NCBI GenBank assembly: GCA_934162555.1
Contig: CAKPJE010000039.1
Coordinates: forward strand, 1-9,251
DNA from: an uncultured Bacilli bacterium
Lineage (GTDB): Bacteria; Bacillota_I; Bacilli_A; RF39; UBA660
Direction: 5' to 3'
DNA: 9,251 nucleotides
The notes beneath the pieces were generated by a model. The model was not told the DNA's origin, searched no databases, and saw only the letters and a list, made by a program, of their open reading frames with translations. A program made the position numbers and the translations under genes. Positions 1 to 6,258 of the stretch are shown here, piece after piece; the stretch's first letter is position 1; every line of letters starts with the position of its first letter.

Positions 1-1359
1 GAGTTACTAGTATTCATGATAAAAATGAATTATTTAAAAACTAATAAACAATTCAAAATAGGTTTAAAAAGAAATATTGAATATGAAGAAATAAATAAAT
101 TTATAAATAACTTACCATTCAAACTAACAATTGACCAATTAAAAGCCGTAAACGAAATATATGAAGACTTAAATTCCCCAAGAAGAATGAATAGACTATT
201 ACAAGGAGATGTTGGATCAGGAAAAACATTAGTTGCAATCATAGCAATCTACATAAATTATCTAAGTGGATATCAAAGTGCCTTAATGGTACCAACAGAA
301 ATACTAGCTCGTCAGCACTACGAAACAATCAAAAAATTATTTGAAAAATACAACATCAATATATGCTTAATAACAAGTAAAATAAAAGCCAAAGAAAAAA
401 AAGAATACTATAAAGGCTTAGAAGAAGGTACCATTTCAGTTGCAATAGGAACTCATGCCCTAATAAGCGAAAAACTAAAATATCACAATCTAGGACTAGT
501 AATAACAGACGAACAACATAGATTTGGCGTAAATCAAAGAAGCGAATTAAAAAATAAAGGCATAACACCAGATACCCTATATATGAGCGCAACACCAATC
601 CCAAGAACATATGCCCTAACAATATATGGAGATATGGATATATCAAGCATAAAAACAATGCCAAACGGAAGAAAACAAATAATCACAAAATTAAAAAAAG
701 AAACTGAAATAAAAGATGTCCTATACATGATGTTAGATGAACTAAAGAAAAATCATCAAATATATGTAGTCGCACCCCTAATAGATGAAAGCGAAAAAAT
801 GGACTTAGAAAACGTAAACACCCTATATGACAAAATGAATAAAGCCTTCGGTAAACTCTATAACATTGGACTATTACACGGTAAAATGAGTAACGAAGAA
901 AAAGAAGAAGTAATGAACTCATTTAAAGAAAACAAAACCCAAATACTAGTATCAACAACCGTAATAGAAGTCGGAATAGACGTCAAAAACGCTACCATGA
1001 TGGTTATATTTGATGCCTTCAGATTTGGTCTATCAGCACTCCACCAATTAAGAGGAAGAGTCGGAAGAAATGAATTACAATCATATTGTATATTAATATC
1101 AAACTATGAAAAAGAAAGACTAAAAATAATGGAAGAAGTATCCGATGGATTCAAAATATCTGAAGAAGACTTTAGATTAAGAGGAAGTGGAGATTTATTC
1201 GGTTATAGACAAAGCGGGGACATGTCATTCGAACTATGTGATGTAAGAAAAGATTATAATTTACTCGTAAAAGCCAAAGAAGATGCCCTAGAACTTGCTA
1301 AATGTCATGATGATGTAAATAAAAAGTTAATAGAAGAAAGTTTAGACAATCTAGACTAG
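1..1359 (+). CDS. recG: ATP-dependent DNA helicase RecG, 5'-truncated by the window edge
   Basis: RecG is a superfamily 2 double-stranded DNA translocase that reverses stalled replication forks and acts on branched recombination intermediates. The frame is open to base 1 and the residues before the first ATG (base 16, preceded by ELLVF) fit the RecG segment between the wedge and helicase domains, so that ATG is internal. About 452 codons are present against roughly 680 usual, so the N-terminal wedge domain is missing. All helicase motifs are visible in order: Walker A GDVGSGKT (205-228), VPTEILARQH, the RecG-type DEQHRFGV box (508-531), SATPIPRT (586-609), LLHGKM, TTVIEVGID, and QLRGRVGR (1045-1068). 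The RecG C-terminal signature appears as LRGSGDLFGYRQSG, with Ser where Pro is common. The gene ends at a TAG with no clear terminator directly after it. Identification is very secure from motif order. Confidence 0.97.
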   Translation, partial: ELLVFMIKMNYLKTNKQFKIGLKRNIEYEEINKFINNLPFKLTIDQLKAVNEIYEDLNSPRRMNRLLQGDVGSGKTLVAIIAIYINYLSGYQSALMVPTEILARQHYETIKKLFEKYNINICLITSKIKAKEKKEYYKGLEEGTISVAIGTHALISEKLKYHNLGLVITDEQHRFGVNQRSELKNKGITPDTLYMSATPIPRTYALTIYGDMDISSIKTMPNGRKQIITKLKKETEIKDVLYMMLDELKKNHQIYVVAPLIDESEKMDLENVNTLYDKMNKAFGKLYNIGLLHGKMSNEEKEEVMNSFKENKTQILVSTTVIEVGIDVKNATMMVIFDAFRFGLSALHQLRGRVGRNELQSYCILISNYEKERLKIMEEVSDGFKISEEDFRLRGSGDLFGYRQSGDMSFELCDVRKDYNLLVKAKEDALELAKCHDDVNKKLIEESLDNLD

Positions 1360-1421
1360 TCTTAAAAAATAACAAAAGTAAAAATTAAAGTGTAAAGTAA
1401 AAAAATAAAATCCAAAAAACA

Positions 1422-1450
1422 TTGACTTAAAAACAGTTATATTTTATAAT
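1422..1450 (+). promoter_or_regulatory. Near-consensus sigma-A promoter for a small transcript
   Basis: TTGACT (1422-1427) and TATAAT (1445-1450) are separated by exactly 17 bases. This is a 5/6 plus 6/6 match to the housekeeping -35 and -10 elements. It is the best two-element promoter I found in the window. Transcription would begin near 1457. No long gene starts directly downstream; a strong terminator follows about 100 bases later. That combination is seen for stand-alone small RNAs and for attenuated leaders. Confidence 0.8.
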
Positions 1451-1456
1451 GAATAT

Positions 1457-1554
1457 AGCATACGGAAGTGTGTTAGATGTCTTACGATATATTGATATAA
1501 TCATGGTGAGATATCGACCCCCTGAAAAAGAGAGCTTCGGCTCTCATTTTTTTT
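1457..1554 (+). ncRNA. Candidate small RNA or terminated leader of about 98 nt
   Basis: This is the stretch between the strong promoter and the intrinsic terminator. Its 5' half (to about 1484) has no obvious pairing. A stem can form between CGATAT (1485-1490) and ATATCG (1511-1516), with a weaker inner TGAT/ATCA helix (1493-1496 with 1500-1503). A single-stranded C-rich element, CCCCCT (1518-1523), lies between that stem and the terminator. Such C-rich unpaired segments are known in low-GC Gram-positive sRNAs (RsaE/RoxS type), where they pair with Shine-Dalgarno regions. I do not recognise a known RNA family: the hallmark cores of T-box, SAM, purine, TPP, SRP and tmRNA elements are absent. 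It could instead be a leader controlling the gene at 1618, but that gene seems to have its own promoter beyond the terminator. Boundaries are inferred. Confidence 0.55.
1530..1554 (+). terminator. Intrinsic terminator with UUCG tetraloop
   Basis: GAGAGC (1530-1535) pairs with GCTCTC (1540-1545) around the extra-stable TTCG loop closed by C-G. Eight T residues follow at 1547-1554. Five A residues precede the stem, so the hairpin could also stop transcription on the minus strand and the stem can extend by A-T pairs after an A-A mismatch. It would end both the small transcript and any read-through from recG. Confidence 0.9.
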
Positions 1555-1587
1555 ACCCAAAAAAATCTACCATTTAATCAAAATATA

Positions 1588-1596
1588 TGCTATACT
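1588..1596 (+). promoter_or_regulatory. Extended -10 promoter for the phosphoesterase gene
   Basis: TGCTATACT fits the TGnTATAAT extended -10 form, and no convincing -35 lies 16-18 bases upstream. The predicted start is near 1603, which gives a leader of only about 15 nt carrying the ribosome binding site AGGAGG (1606-1611), six bases before the ATG. It lies downstream of the terminator at 1530-1554, so the gene can be transcribed independently of the small RNA. Confidence 0.6.
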
Positions 1597-1617
1597 ATCA
1601 TACCTAGGAGGAATACT

Positions 1618-4110
1618 ATGGAAGATATTATAAACTTACTAAATAAAAGCAATAAAGAAGAATTTTATATAATAGTCAAACAAAATGATAATTTACTAAG
1701 AACTCTAATAAGTAATATCCCACTAGAAAAAATATATTGGTTAGGTGGATTAAATCTAACCTATGAAACAAGTGAATTACTTGCTCAAATATATTCCGAA
1801 ATAATAAAAACAAAACTAGAACAAGAAAATAAAAATAAATTATTAGAAAACTTAAACTCAAGTCTAACTATCAAACAAGTAAAAAAAATAATTCTTAATA
1901 TCTTTAATATTCAAGAAGACTATGAAATAGTTATATCATTATTAAGCAAATTTAAAACCGAAATTATTATAAATAACTATAACCAAATAAAAAAATTTAT
2001 TCAAGATAGTAACATCAATTATAACTATTTTATCCAGTATGGAAGTGGAAGTAGAAAGTATAATAGCTGGCTAAAAAATGTGTTATTCATAATAAAATAT
2101 CAAAAAGAAAAAGAATTCTATAAAATTCAAAATTATCTATGTAAACCAAACCAATCAAAATTTAAAGAAATTGATAATTTTTTAAAAATTTTAAGTATCT
2201 TTGAAAGAAATTATTTGTATCTAGAATATTTAGAAAAAAATAAAATTGAACTAAAAACAAATGATTTAGAATACATATTCAAATATGAAATAGACTTTGA
2301 TTTAAAAAATATAAGTGAATATAGAAAAGAAAAATATAAAAAATTTAATCTAAAAAGTTATGAACACTTAAATATTGATGAAATAAAAAAAATAATCAAT
2401 ACTAATATTTTTATGGATGCAAATAAAATATTAGAATATATAGGTGGAGTAAGTAATTTAAAATTATTAAAAATATATAATAAAGAATCAATTGGTTTTA
2501 CAAACAAAATAGATGAAATTATAAGTTATGCTAATCTAATAGAAAAAGTAAACTTTACAAATAATCATAAAGAATTATTAAAATTGTTATTAATAAACTA
2601 TGAATTATATACTAAATTACAAGATATATACATTAATTTTGAAGAAAAAATAAGAGAACTATATGAACTAGATACAGTAATTAATTTAACCGATATAGAA
2701 GAAGATTTAACAAATAAAAATTATCTTTTGTATGCTCATGTATTAAGTAAAACGGAAAATATAGAAGATGTAGTAGAAGGTAAAACAAATGGTAAAAACA
2801 ATTTTATCTCTATGAGCCCAATTAGTTATAAAGGCGAAAAATACTATGAAGGATTAGAAGAAAACAGTATCATATTTGGTTACAACAAAATTCCTAAGGA
2901 AAGCTTTATATGTAGTTCACTTCCAAATATTGGAACCAATAATCTATTATCAGATAATGATTATCAAGTGGATAATTTTTTTAGAAAACAAAGAGGTATT
3001 TTAGAAACAACCAGTGCAACTACTATAAATTCAGAAGGATTACTATATAGAGAAGGTATAAAACCAAGTTGTATTATTGTTCCCAAAAATACAAAAATCA
3101 GTACAGATGCAATTAAATGCCATGAAAAGTATAATTTACCATTTGTATATGTTCAAAGTATCGGTGAAATTATTTCAAATGTTGAACATAAATTTAAAAT
3201 AAAAGACATTAATTATCCAAAACAAGATACAAGTCTTGTAGACAACATAGTTAGAGATTTTGATCTAGATTTTATTAAAAAAACTGATCTTTATACTGGT
3301 AAACAAATAGGACTTTTTACAGATAGTCATGCGATGCTAGAGCCTACATTAGTAGTTTTGGAAGATATGAAAAAAAGAAATATAACAGAAATATATTCCT
3401 TAGGCGATAATATAGCACTAGGACCAAATCCTTGCGAAGTTTTAGACCTCTTAGAAGAATACAAAGTTAAATCAGTTGCTGGTAATAGCGAATACTATAA
3501 TACCCTAGGAATCAAAAATTTTACTTATTTCTATGAAGCAGAAATCCAAAATCAAGAATGGACTTATAATAAATTAGGCAATTTAAGAATAAATAAACTA
3601 AAATTTTATCCTGCTAGTATAGATTTAATAATTGGAAATAAAAAAATCGCTCTCTGTCATTTTATAAATGATGTAAGATGGGATTATACAAATCATAGTA
3701 CTTGGACATATCAAAACAATTTTAAAGTCGGTGAGAATGCTAAACAATTTCTGTTTACAAACACTAAAAAATTAGATCCGAATCAAAATGAAAACATAAA
3801 ATCAAGTGTTGAAGATCCATTGTTTAATGGGAAAAGTATTTTATCATACGATAGTATATTTGAAGGACATGTTCACTTTGAAATGAAAGATAAATTAGAT
3901 AAAACTTCTATTTATACACTAAGAGCATGTGGAATGGGTGGTTATGACATTGAAAAAGAATTTGCTTGTTATTATATTCTTAAAGAAAAAAAATATGGAG
4001 GCTTTGATTTAGAAAAAATACTAGTGCCATATAATAAAAATAATTTAATCAGTTCGGTAAAATCAAGTACTTTACCACATAAAGAAAAAATACTATCTTT
4101 TCTAAAATAA
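1618..4110 (+). CDS. Large protein with C-terminal calcineurin-like metallophosphoesterase domain, function unknown
   Basis: The 830-residue protein has three visible parts. Residues 1-360 are rich in Lys, Asn, Ile and Glu, look largely helical and match nothing I know. Residues about 365-520 form a compact-looking domain with YAHVLS (372-377), NFISMS (395-400), GILETTSA (460-467) and KPSCIIVP (482-489). Residues about 560-800 are a metallophosphoesterase of the YfcE/MJ0936-like kind. Its metal-ligand motifs are TDSH (568-571), GDN (596-598) followed by GPNP, GNSE (622-625), CHF (680-682) and GHVH (750-753). Family knowledge supports a two-metal phosphodiesterase or phosphatase; the substrate cannot be read from sequence. 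GNSE lacks the His of the usual GNHE/GNHD, a change seen in this subfamily. No signal peptide or clear membrane segment is visible, so it is probably cytoplasmic. The start is fixed by AGGAGG at 1606-1611. It looks monocistronic, with its own promoter and terminator. Confidence 0.88.
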   Translation: MEDIINLLNKSNKEEFYIIVKQNDNLLRTLISNIPLEKIYWLGGLNLTYETSELLAQIYSEIIKTKLEQENKNKLLENLNSSLTIKQVKKIILNIFNIQEDYEIVISLLSKFKTEIIINNYNQIKKFIQDSNINYNYFIQYGSGSRKYNSWLKNVLFIIKYQKEKEFYKIQNYLCKPNQSKFKEIDNFLKILSIFERNYLYLEYLEKNKIELKTNDLEYIFKYEIDFDLKNISEYRKEKYKKFNLKSYEHLNIDEIKKIINTNIFMDANKILEYIGGVSNLKLLKIYNKESIGFTNKIDEIISYANLIEKVNFTNNHKELLKLLLINYELYTKLQDIYINFEEKIRELYELDTVINLTDIEEDLTNKNYLLYAHVLSKTENIEDVVEGKTNGKNNFISMSPISYKGEKYYEGLEENSIIFGYNKIPKESFICSSLPNIGTNNLLSDNDYQVDNFFRKQRGILETTSATTINSEGLLYREGIKPSCIIVPKNTKISTDAIKCHEKYNLPFVYVQSIGEIISNVEHKFKIKDINYPKQDTSLVDNIVRDFDLDFIKKTDLYTGKQIGLFTDSHAMLEPTLVVLEDMKKRNITEIYSLGDNIALGPNPCEVLDLLEEYKVKSVAGNSEYYNTLGIKNFTYFYEAEIQNQEWTYNKLGNLRINKLKFYPASIDLIIGNKKIALCHFINDVRWDYTNHSTWTYQNNFKVGENAKQFLFTNTKKLDPNQNENIKSSVEDPLFNGKSILSYDSIFEGHVHFEMKDKLDKTSIYTLRACGMGGYDIEKEFACYYILKEKKYGGFDLEKILVPYNKNNLISSVKSSTLPHKEKILSFLK

Positions 4111-4115
4111 CAAAT

Positions 4116-4137
4116 ATAGACTTTTTGTCTATTTTTT
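4116..4137 (+). terminator. Intrinsic terminator after the phosphoesterase gene
   Basis: ATAGAC (4116-4121) pairs with GTCTAT (4127-4132) around a five-T loop, and a run of six T residues (4132-4137) follows, the first of them in the stem. It begins five bases after the stop codon at 4108-4110. The stem is short and AT-rich, so termination may be partial. Confidence 0.75.
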
Positions 4138-4145
4138 GCTAAAAT
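4137..4145 (+). promoter_or_regulatory. Extended -10 promoter, possibly giving a leaderless mRNA
   Basis: TGCTAAAAT fits the extended -10 pattern TGnTATAAT with one mismatch and directly abuts the T-run of the preceding terminator. A start six to eight bases downstream would fall at about 4151-4153, on or beside the ATG at 4152. No Shine-Dalgarno sequence precedes either in-frame ATG (4146 or 4152). No -35 is convincing. In such AT-rich DNA a chance match is possible. Confidence 0.4.
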
Positions 4146-4505
4146 ATGTATATGAAAAAAGAAGAAATAATAAAAAAATTAAATGAAATAAGAAAAACAA
4201 GAATTATTGATATCTATGCCGAAGAAGAATTTTTTGGTAAAGGTTTAATAGTAAATAAAGAAGGAAAGGCTTATATTTATAATTGGTGTATTTCTCTATG
4301 TATTGAAGAAAATTTAGCCAAAGAACAATATGAATTAAAAGAATACAATATTGATATAAATAAAATTAATATTGATTTTACTTTTGATGAAAACAAAAAT
4401 GATCGATGCATAAATATAATAAATCTTGATAATCTAAAAATCGAAAATAGTGATTTATCCTACTATAATAAAATAATGGAAGAAGTGTTAAAATGGGTTC
4501 AATAA
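4146..4505 (+). CDS. Unrecognised 119-residue protein upstream of and overlapping mutL
   Basis: I do not recognise this protein. It is a small, charged sequence rich in Lys, Glu, Asn and Ile, with no signal peptide or membrane segment. A Trp/Cys cluster WCISLC lies near residues 47-52. The N-terminal part (KKEEIIKKLNEIRK) looks helical, the middle looks like alternating beta strands, and the C-terminal end (YYNKIMEEVLKW) looks helical again. Two in-frame ATGs compete at 4146 and 4152; neither has a Shine-Dalgarno sequence, and the second matches the predicted transcription start better, giving 117 residues. The 3' end overlaps mutL by 13 bases in another frame, which suggests translational coupling and one shared transcript. 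In many Bacillota mutS lies just before mutL; this gene occupies that place here but shows no MutS motifs (no Walker A). Coding status is supported by the open frame and the tight overlap. Confidence 0.7.
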   Translation: MYMKKEEIIKKLNEIRKTRIIDIYAEEEFFGKGLIVNKEGKAYIYNWCISLCIEENLAKEQYELKEYNIDINKINIDFTFDENKNDRCINIINLDNLKIENSDLSYYNKIMEEVLKWVQ

Positions 4506-6232
4506 AAGTAATGAGTGAACTACTCGCAAATAAAATTGCCGCTGGAGAAGTAGTTGAAAGGTGTTCATCAGTTGTTAAAGAATTAGTTGAAAATAGTATT
4601 GATGCCTTATCAACCGAAATAAAAATTGATTTAATAGATAGTGGAATAACAGAAATAAAAGTAACCGATAATGGAATTGGTATGGATGAAGTAGATGCTA
4701 AAACAGCATTTTTAAGGCATGCTACAAGTAAATTATTAAACGAAGAAGATTTATATAGAATAAATACTTTAGGCTTTAGAGGAGAAGCATTACCATCTAT
4801 TGCATCTGTTTCAAGAGTTGAACTAATTACATCAAAAGGAAATGTTGGAACAACAATAAAAATAAATGGTGGTAAAATAGAAGAAATAAAAAAATCAGAA
4901 GCCAGAAAAGGTACAAGTATAGCTGTCAGAAATCTTTTTTACAATACACCAGCTAGATTAAAACATCTAAGCAGTATGCAAGCAGAATTAGCAACCGTAT
5001 CAGACTATGTTGATAAAATCGCTCTATCTCATCCCAATATTAGATTTGTATTAACCAATAATAATTCAATTCTTTTAAATACCGATGGTAAAGGTGATTT
5101 ATTAAAAGCAATTAGTAATGTTTTTGGTATAAATGTAGCGCGTAATATGATAGAAATAAATACCGAAGATCGAGATTATAAAGTAAGTGGATTTATAAGT
5201 AAACCAGAAATTAATCGAACAACCAAAAATCATATGATAACACTTGTAAATGGTAGAGTTGTCAGAAACTCAAGTATCAATAGAGCAATAAATGATTCTT
5301 ACCATACATATAAACCAGATAACAGATATCCAATAGTTGTTATCAATATCGAAGTAGATCCATCCCAAATAGATGTAAATATCCATCCAACCAAAATGGA
5401 TATAAAATTTTCTAAATTAGAAGAATTGCAAAATTTAATAACCAAAGAAATAAAAAAACATTTAGATACAAGAGTATTAATACCAAAAATAGAAGAAGCA
5501 GTAGTTGTAAATAATTTTAACTATGATGACTTTAAAGAAGAAATAAAAGTACCAGAAAAACCAATATATGTAAAAGAACAATTAACAATCGAAGAAAATG
5601 AAGTAAAATACGAAATAAAAAAAGATGAAAAAAGATACCCGGATATGAGTTTTGTTGGGATTGCTCATGGAACATATATTATTATGCAAAACGAAGATGG
5701 TATGTACATAATTGATCAGCATGCTGCTAAAGAAAGAATAAACTATGAAAAATTTAAAGAAGAATTAGGCCATCCAAGTAATAATACAATTCCTTTGCTA
5801 GTACCAATTACAAGAGAATATACAACCAGTGAATTTATGAAATTAAGAGAAAGAATGGAAGAATTAAAAAATATTGGATTAGATATTGAAGAATTTGGTA
5901 TTAATTCCATAATAGTCAAAGGTCATCCAGCATGGTTCCCCAAAGGATTCGAAGATAAATATGTTGAAAAAGTTATAGAAACTATTTTAAACTATAATGA
6001 AGAATTTGATTTAGTAAAATTTAATGAAAAAGTCGCAATCAATCTAAGTTGTAAAATGGCAATTAAAGCAAACCAGTATATAAGCAAAGAAGAAGCAATA
6101 AACTTAATAAAAGACTTACAAAAATGTGCTCAACCATTTAACTGTCCACATGGAAGACCCACAACATTAATTTATACAGTATCAGAACTAGAACATTTAT
6201 TCAAAAGAAGTGGCTTTGATACAAAAATGTGA
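4493..6232 (+). CDS. mutL: DNA mismatch repair protein MutL (endonuclease-type)
   Basis: MutL links mismatch recognition by MutS to strand incision. The 579-residue protein has an N-terminal GHKL ATPase with ELVEN (30-34), DNGIG (59-63), FLRHATSK (73-80), GFRGEALPSIASVS (94-107) and NLFYNTPARLK (147-157). After a short linker (about 325-380) comes the C-terminal dimerisation and nicking domain, with the metal-binding endonuclease motif DQHAAKERINYE (408-419), SCKMAIKA (519-526), CPHGRPT (551-557) and the terminal FKR (570-572). These show the incising MutL class found in bacteria without MutH. The start is the ATG at 4493 because IKVMSELLANKIAAGEVVE aligns with family N-termini; the later ATG at 4511 would lose conserved residues. 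The ribosome binding site is weak (GGAAG at 4478-4482), consistent with coupling to the overlapping upstream gene. Unusual residues are ERCSS where ERPAS is standard, DALST for DAGST, and no Gln in the presumed clamp-binding segment IPLLVP (433-438). Confidence 0.97.
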   Translation: MGSIKVMSELLANKIAAGEVVERCSSVVKELVENSIDALSTEIKIDLIDSGITEIKVTDNGIGMDEVDAKTAFLRHATSKLLNEEDLYRINTLGFRGEALPSIASVSRVELITSKGNVGTTIKINGGKIEEIKKSEARKGTSIAVRNLFYNTPARLKHLSSMQAELATVSDYVDKIALSHPNIRFVLTNNNSILLNTDGKGDLLKAISNVFGINVARNMIEINTEDRDYKVSGFISKPEINRTTKNHMITLVNGRVVRNSSINRAINDSYHTYKPDNRYPIVVINIEVDPSQIDVNIHPTKMDIKFSKLEELQNLITKEIKKHLDTRVLIPKIEEAVVVNNFNYDDFKEEIKVPEKPIYVKEQLTIEENEVKYEIKKDEKRYPDMSFVGIAHGTYIIMQNEDGMYIIDQHAAKERINYEKFKEELGHPSNNTIPLLVPITREYTTSEFMKLRERMEELKNIGLDIEEFGINSIIVKGHPAWFPKGFEDKYVEKVIETILNYNEEFDLVKFNEKVAINLSCKMAIKANQYISKEEAINLIKDLQKCAQPFNCPHGRPTTLIYTVSELEHLFKRSGFDTKM

Positions 6233-6238
6233 TATAAT
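6230..6238 (+). promoter_or_regulatory. Extended -10 promoter of gatCAB overlapping the mutL stop codon
   Basis: TGATATAAT is a perfect TGnTATAAT extended -10 element. Its first three bases are the TGA stop codon of mutL (6230-6232). Transcription would start near 6245, giving a leader of about 14 nt that carries AAGGAG (6248-6253) five bases before the gatC ATG. I see no good -35. Read-through from mutL is also possible because no terminator lies between the two genes. Confidence 0.6.
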
Positions 6239-6258
6239 ATTCAAAAAAAGGAGAAAAT

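Noticed and set aside
16..18. ATG at 16 as the true start of a short helicase
   Set aside because: The frame is open to base 1 and the preceding residues (ELLVF) fit RecG. The gene is simply cut by the window edge.
356..664. Minus-strand open frames opposite recG, gatA, gatB and other genes (for example 356-664, 683-922, 8187-8420)
   Set aside because: They lie wholly opposite strongly identified + strand genes. Their Leu/Phe/Ser-rich translations are what the antisense of Lys/Glu-rich genes gives, and none resembles a known protein.
1353..1362. Palindrome AGACTAGTCT over the recG stop codon as a terminator or operator
   Set aside because: It has no loop and no T-run, and short palindromes of this kind are expected by chance. 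I do not count it as a terminator for recG.
1457..1554. Known riboswitch (SAM, purine, TPP, glycine, preQ1, T-box), SRP RNA, tmRNA or tracrRNA
   Set aside because: None of the conserved core sequences that I know for these families is present, and no CRISPR repeats or cas genes are in the window.
1449..1577. A 42-codon open frame across the small RNA locus (ATG 1449, TAA 1575-1577)
   Set aside because: Its ATG lies inside the -10 box, so it would precede the transcription start. It has no ribosome binding site and runs through the terminator hairpin and T-run, which reads as His-Phe-Phe-Tyr. The internal ATG at 1503 also lacks a ribosome binding site.
4511..4513. Alternative mutL start at ATG 4511
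   Set aside because: It would drop the IKV segment that matches MutL N-termini, and it has no better ribosome binding site than ATG 4493.
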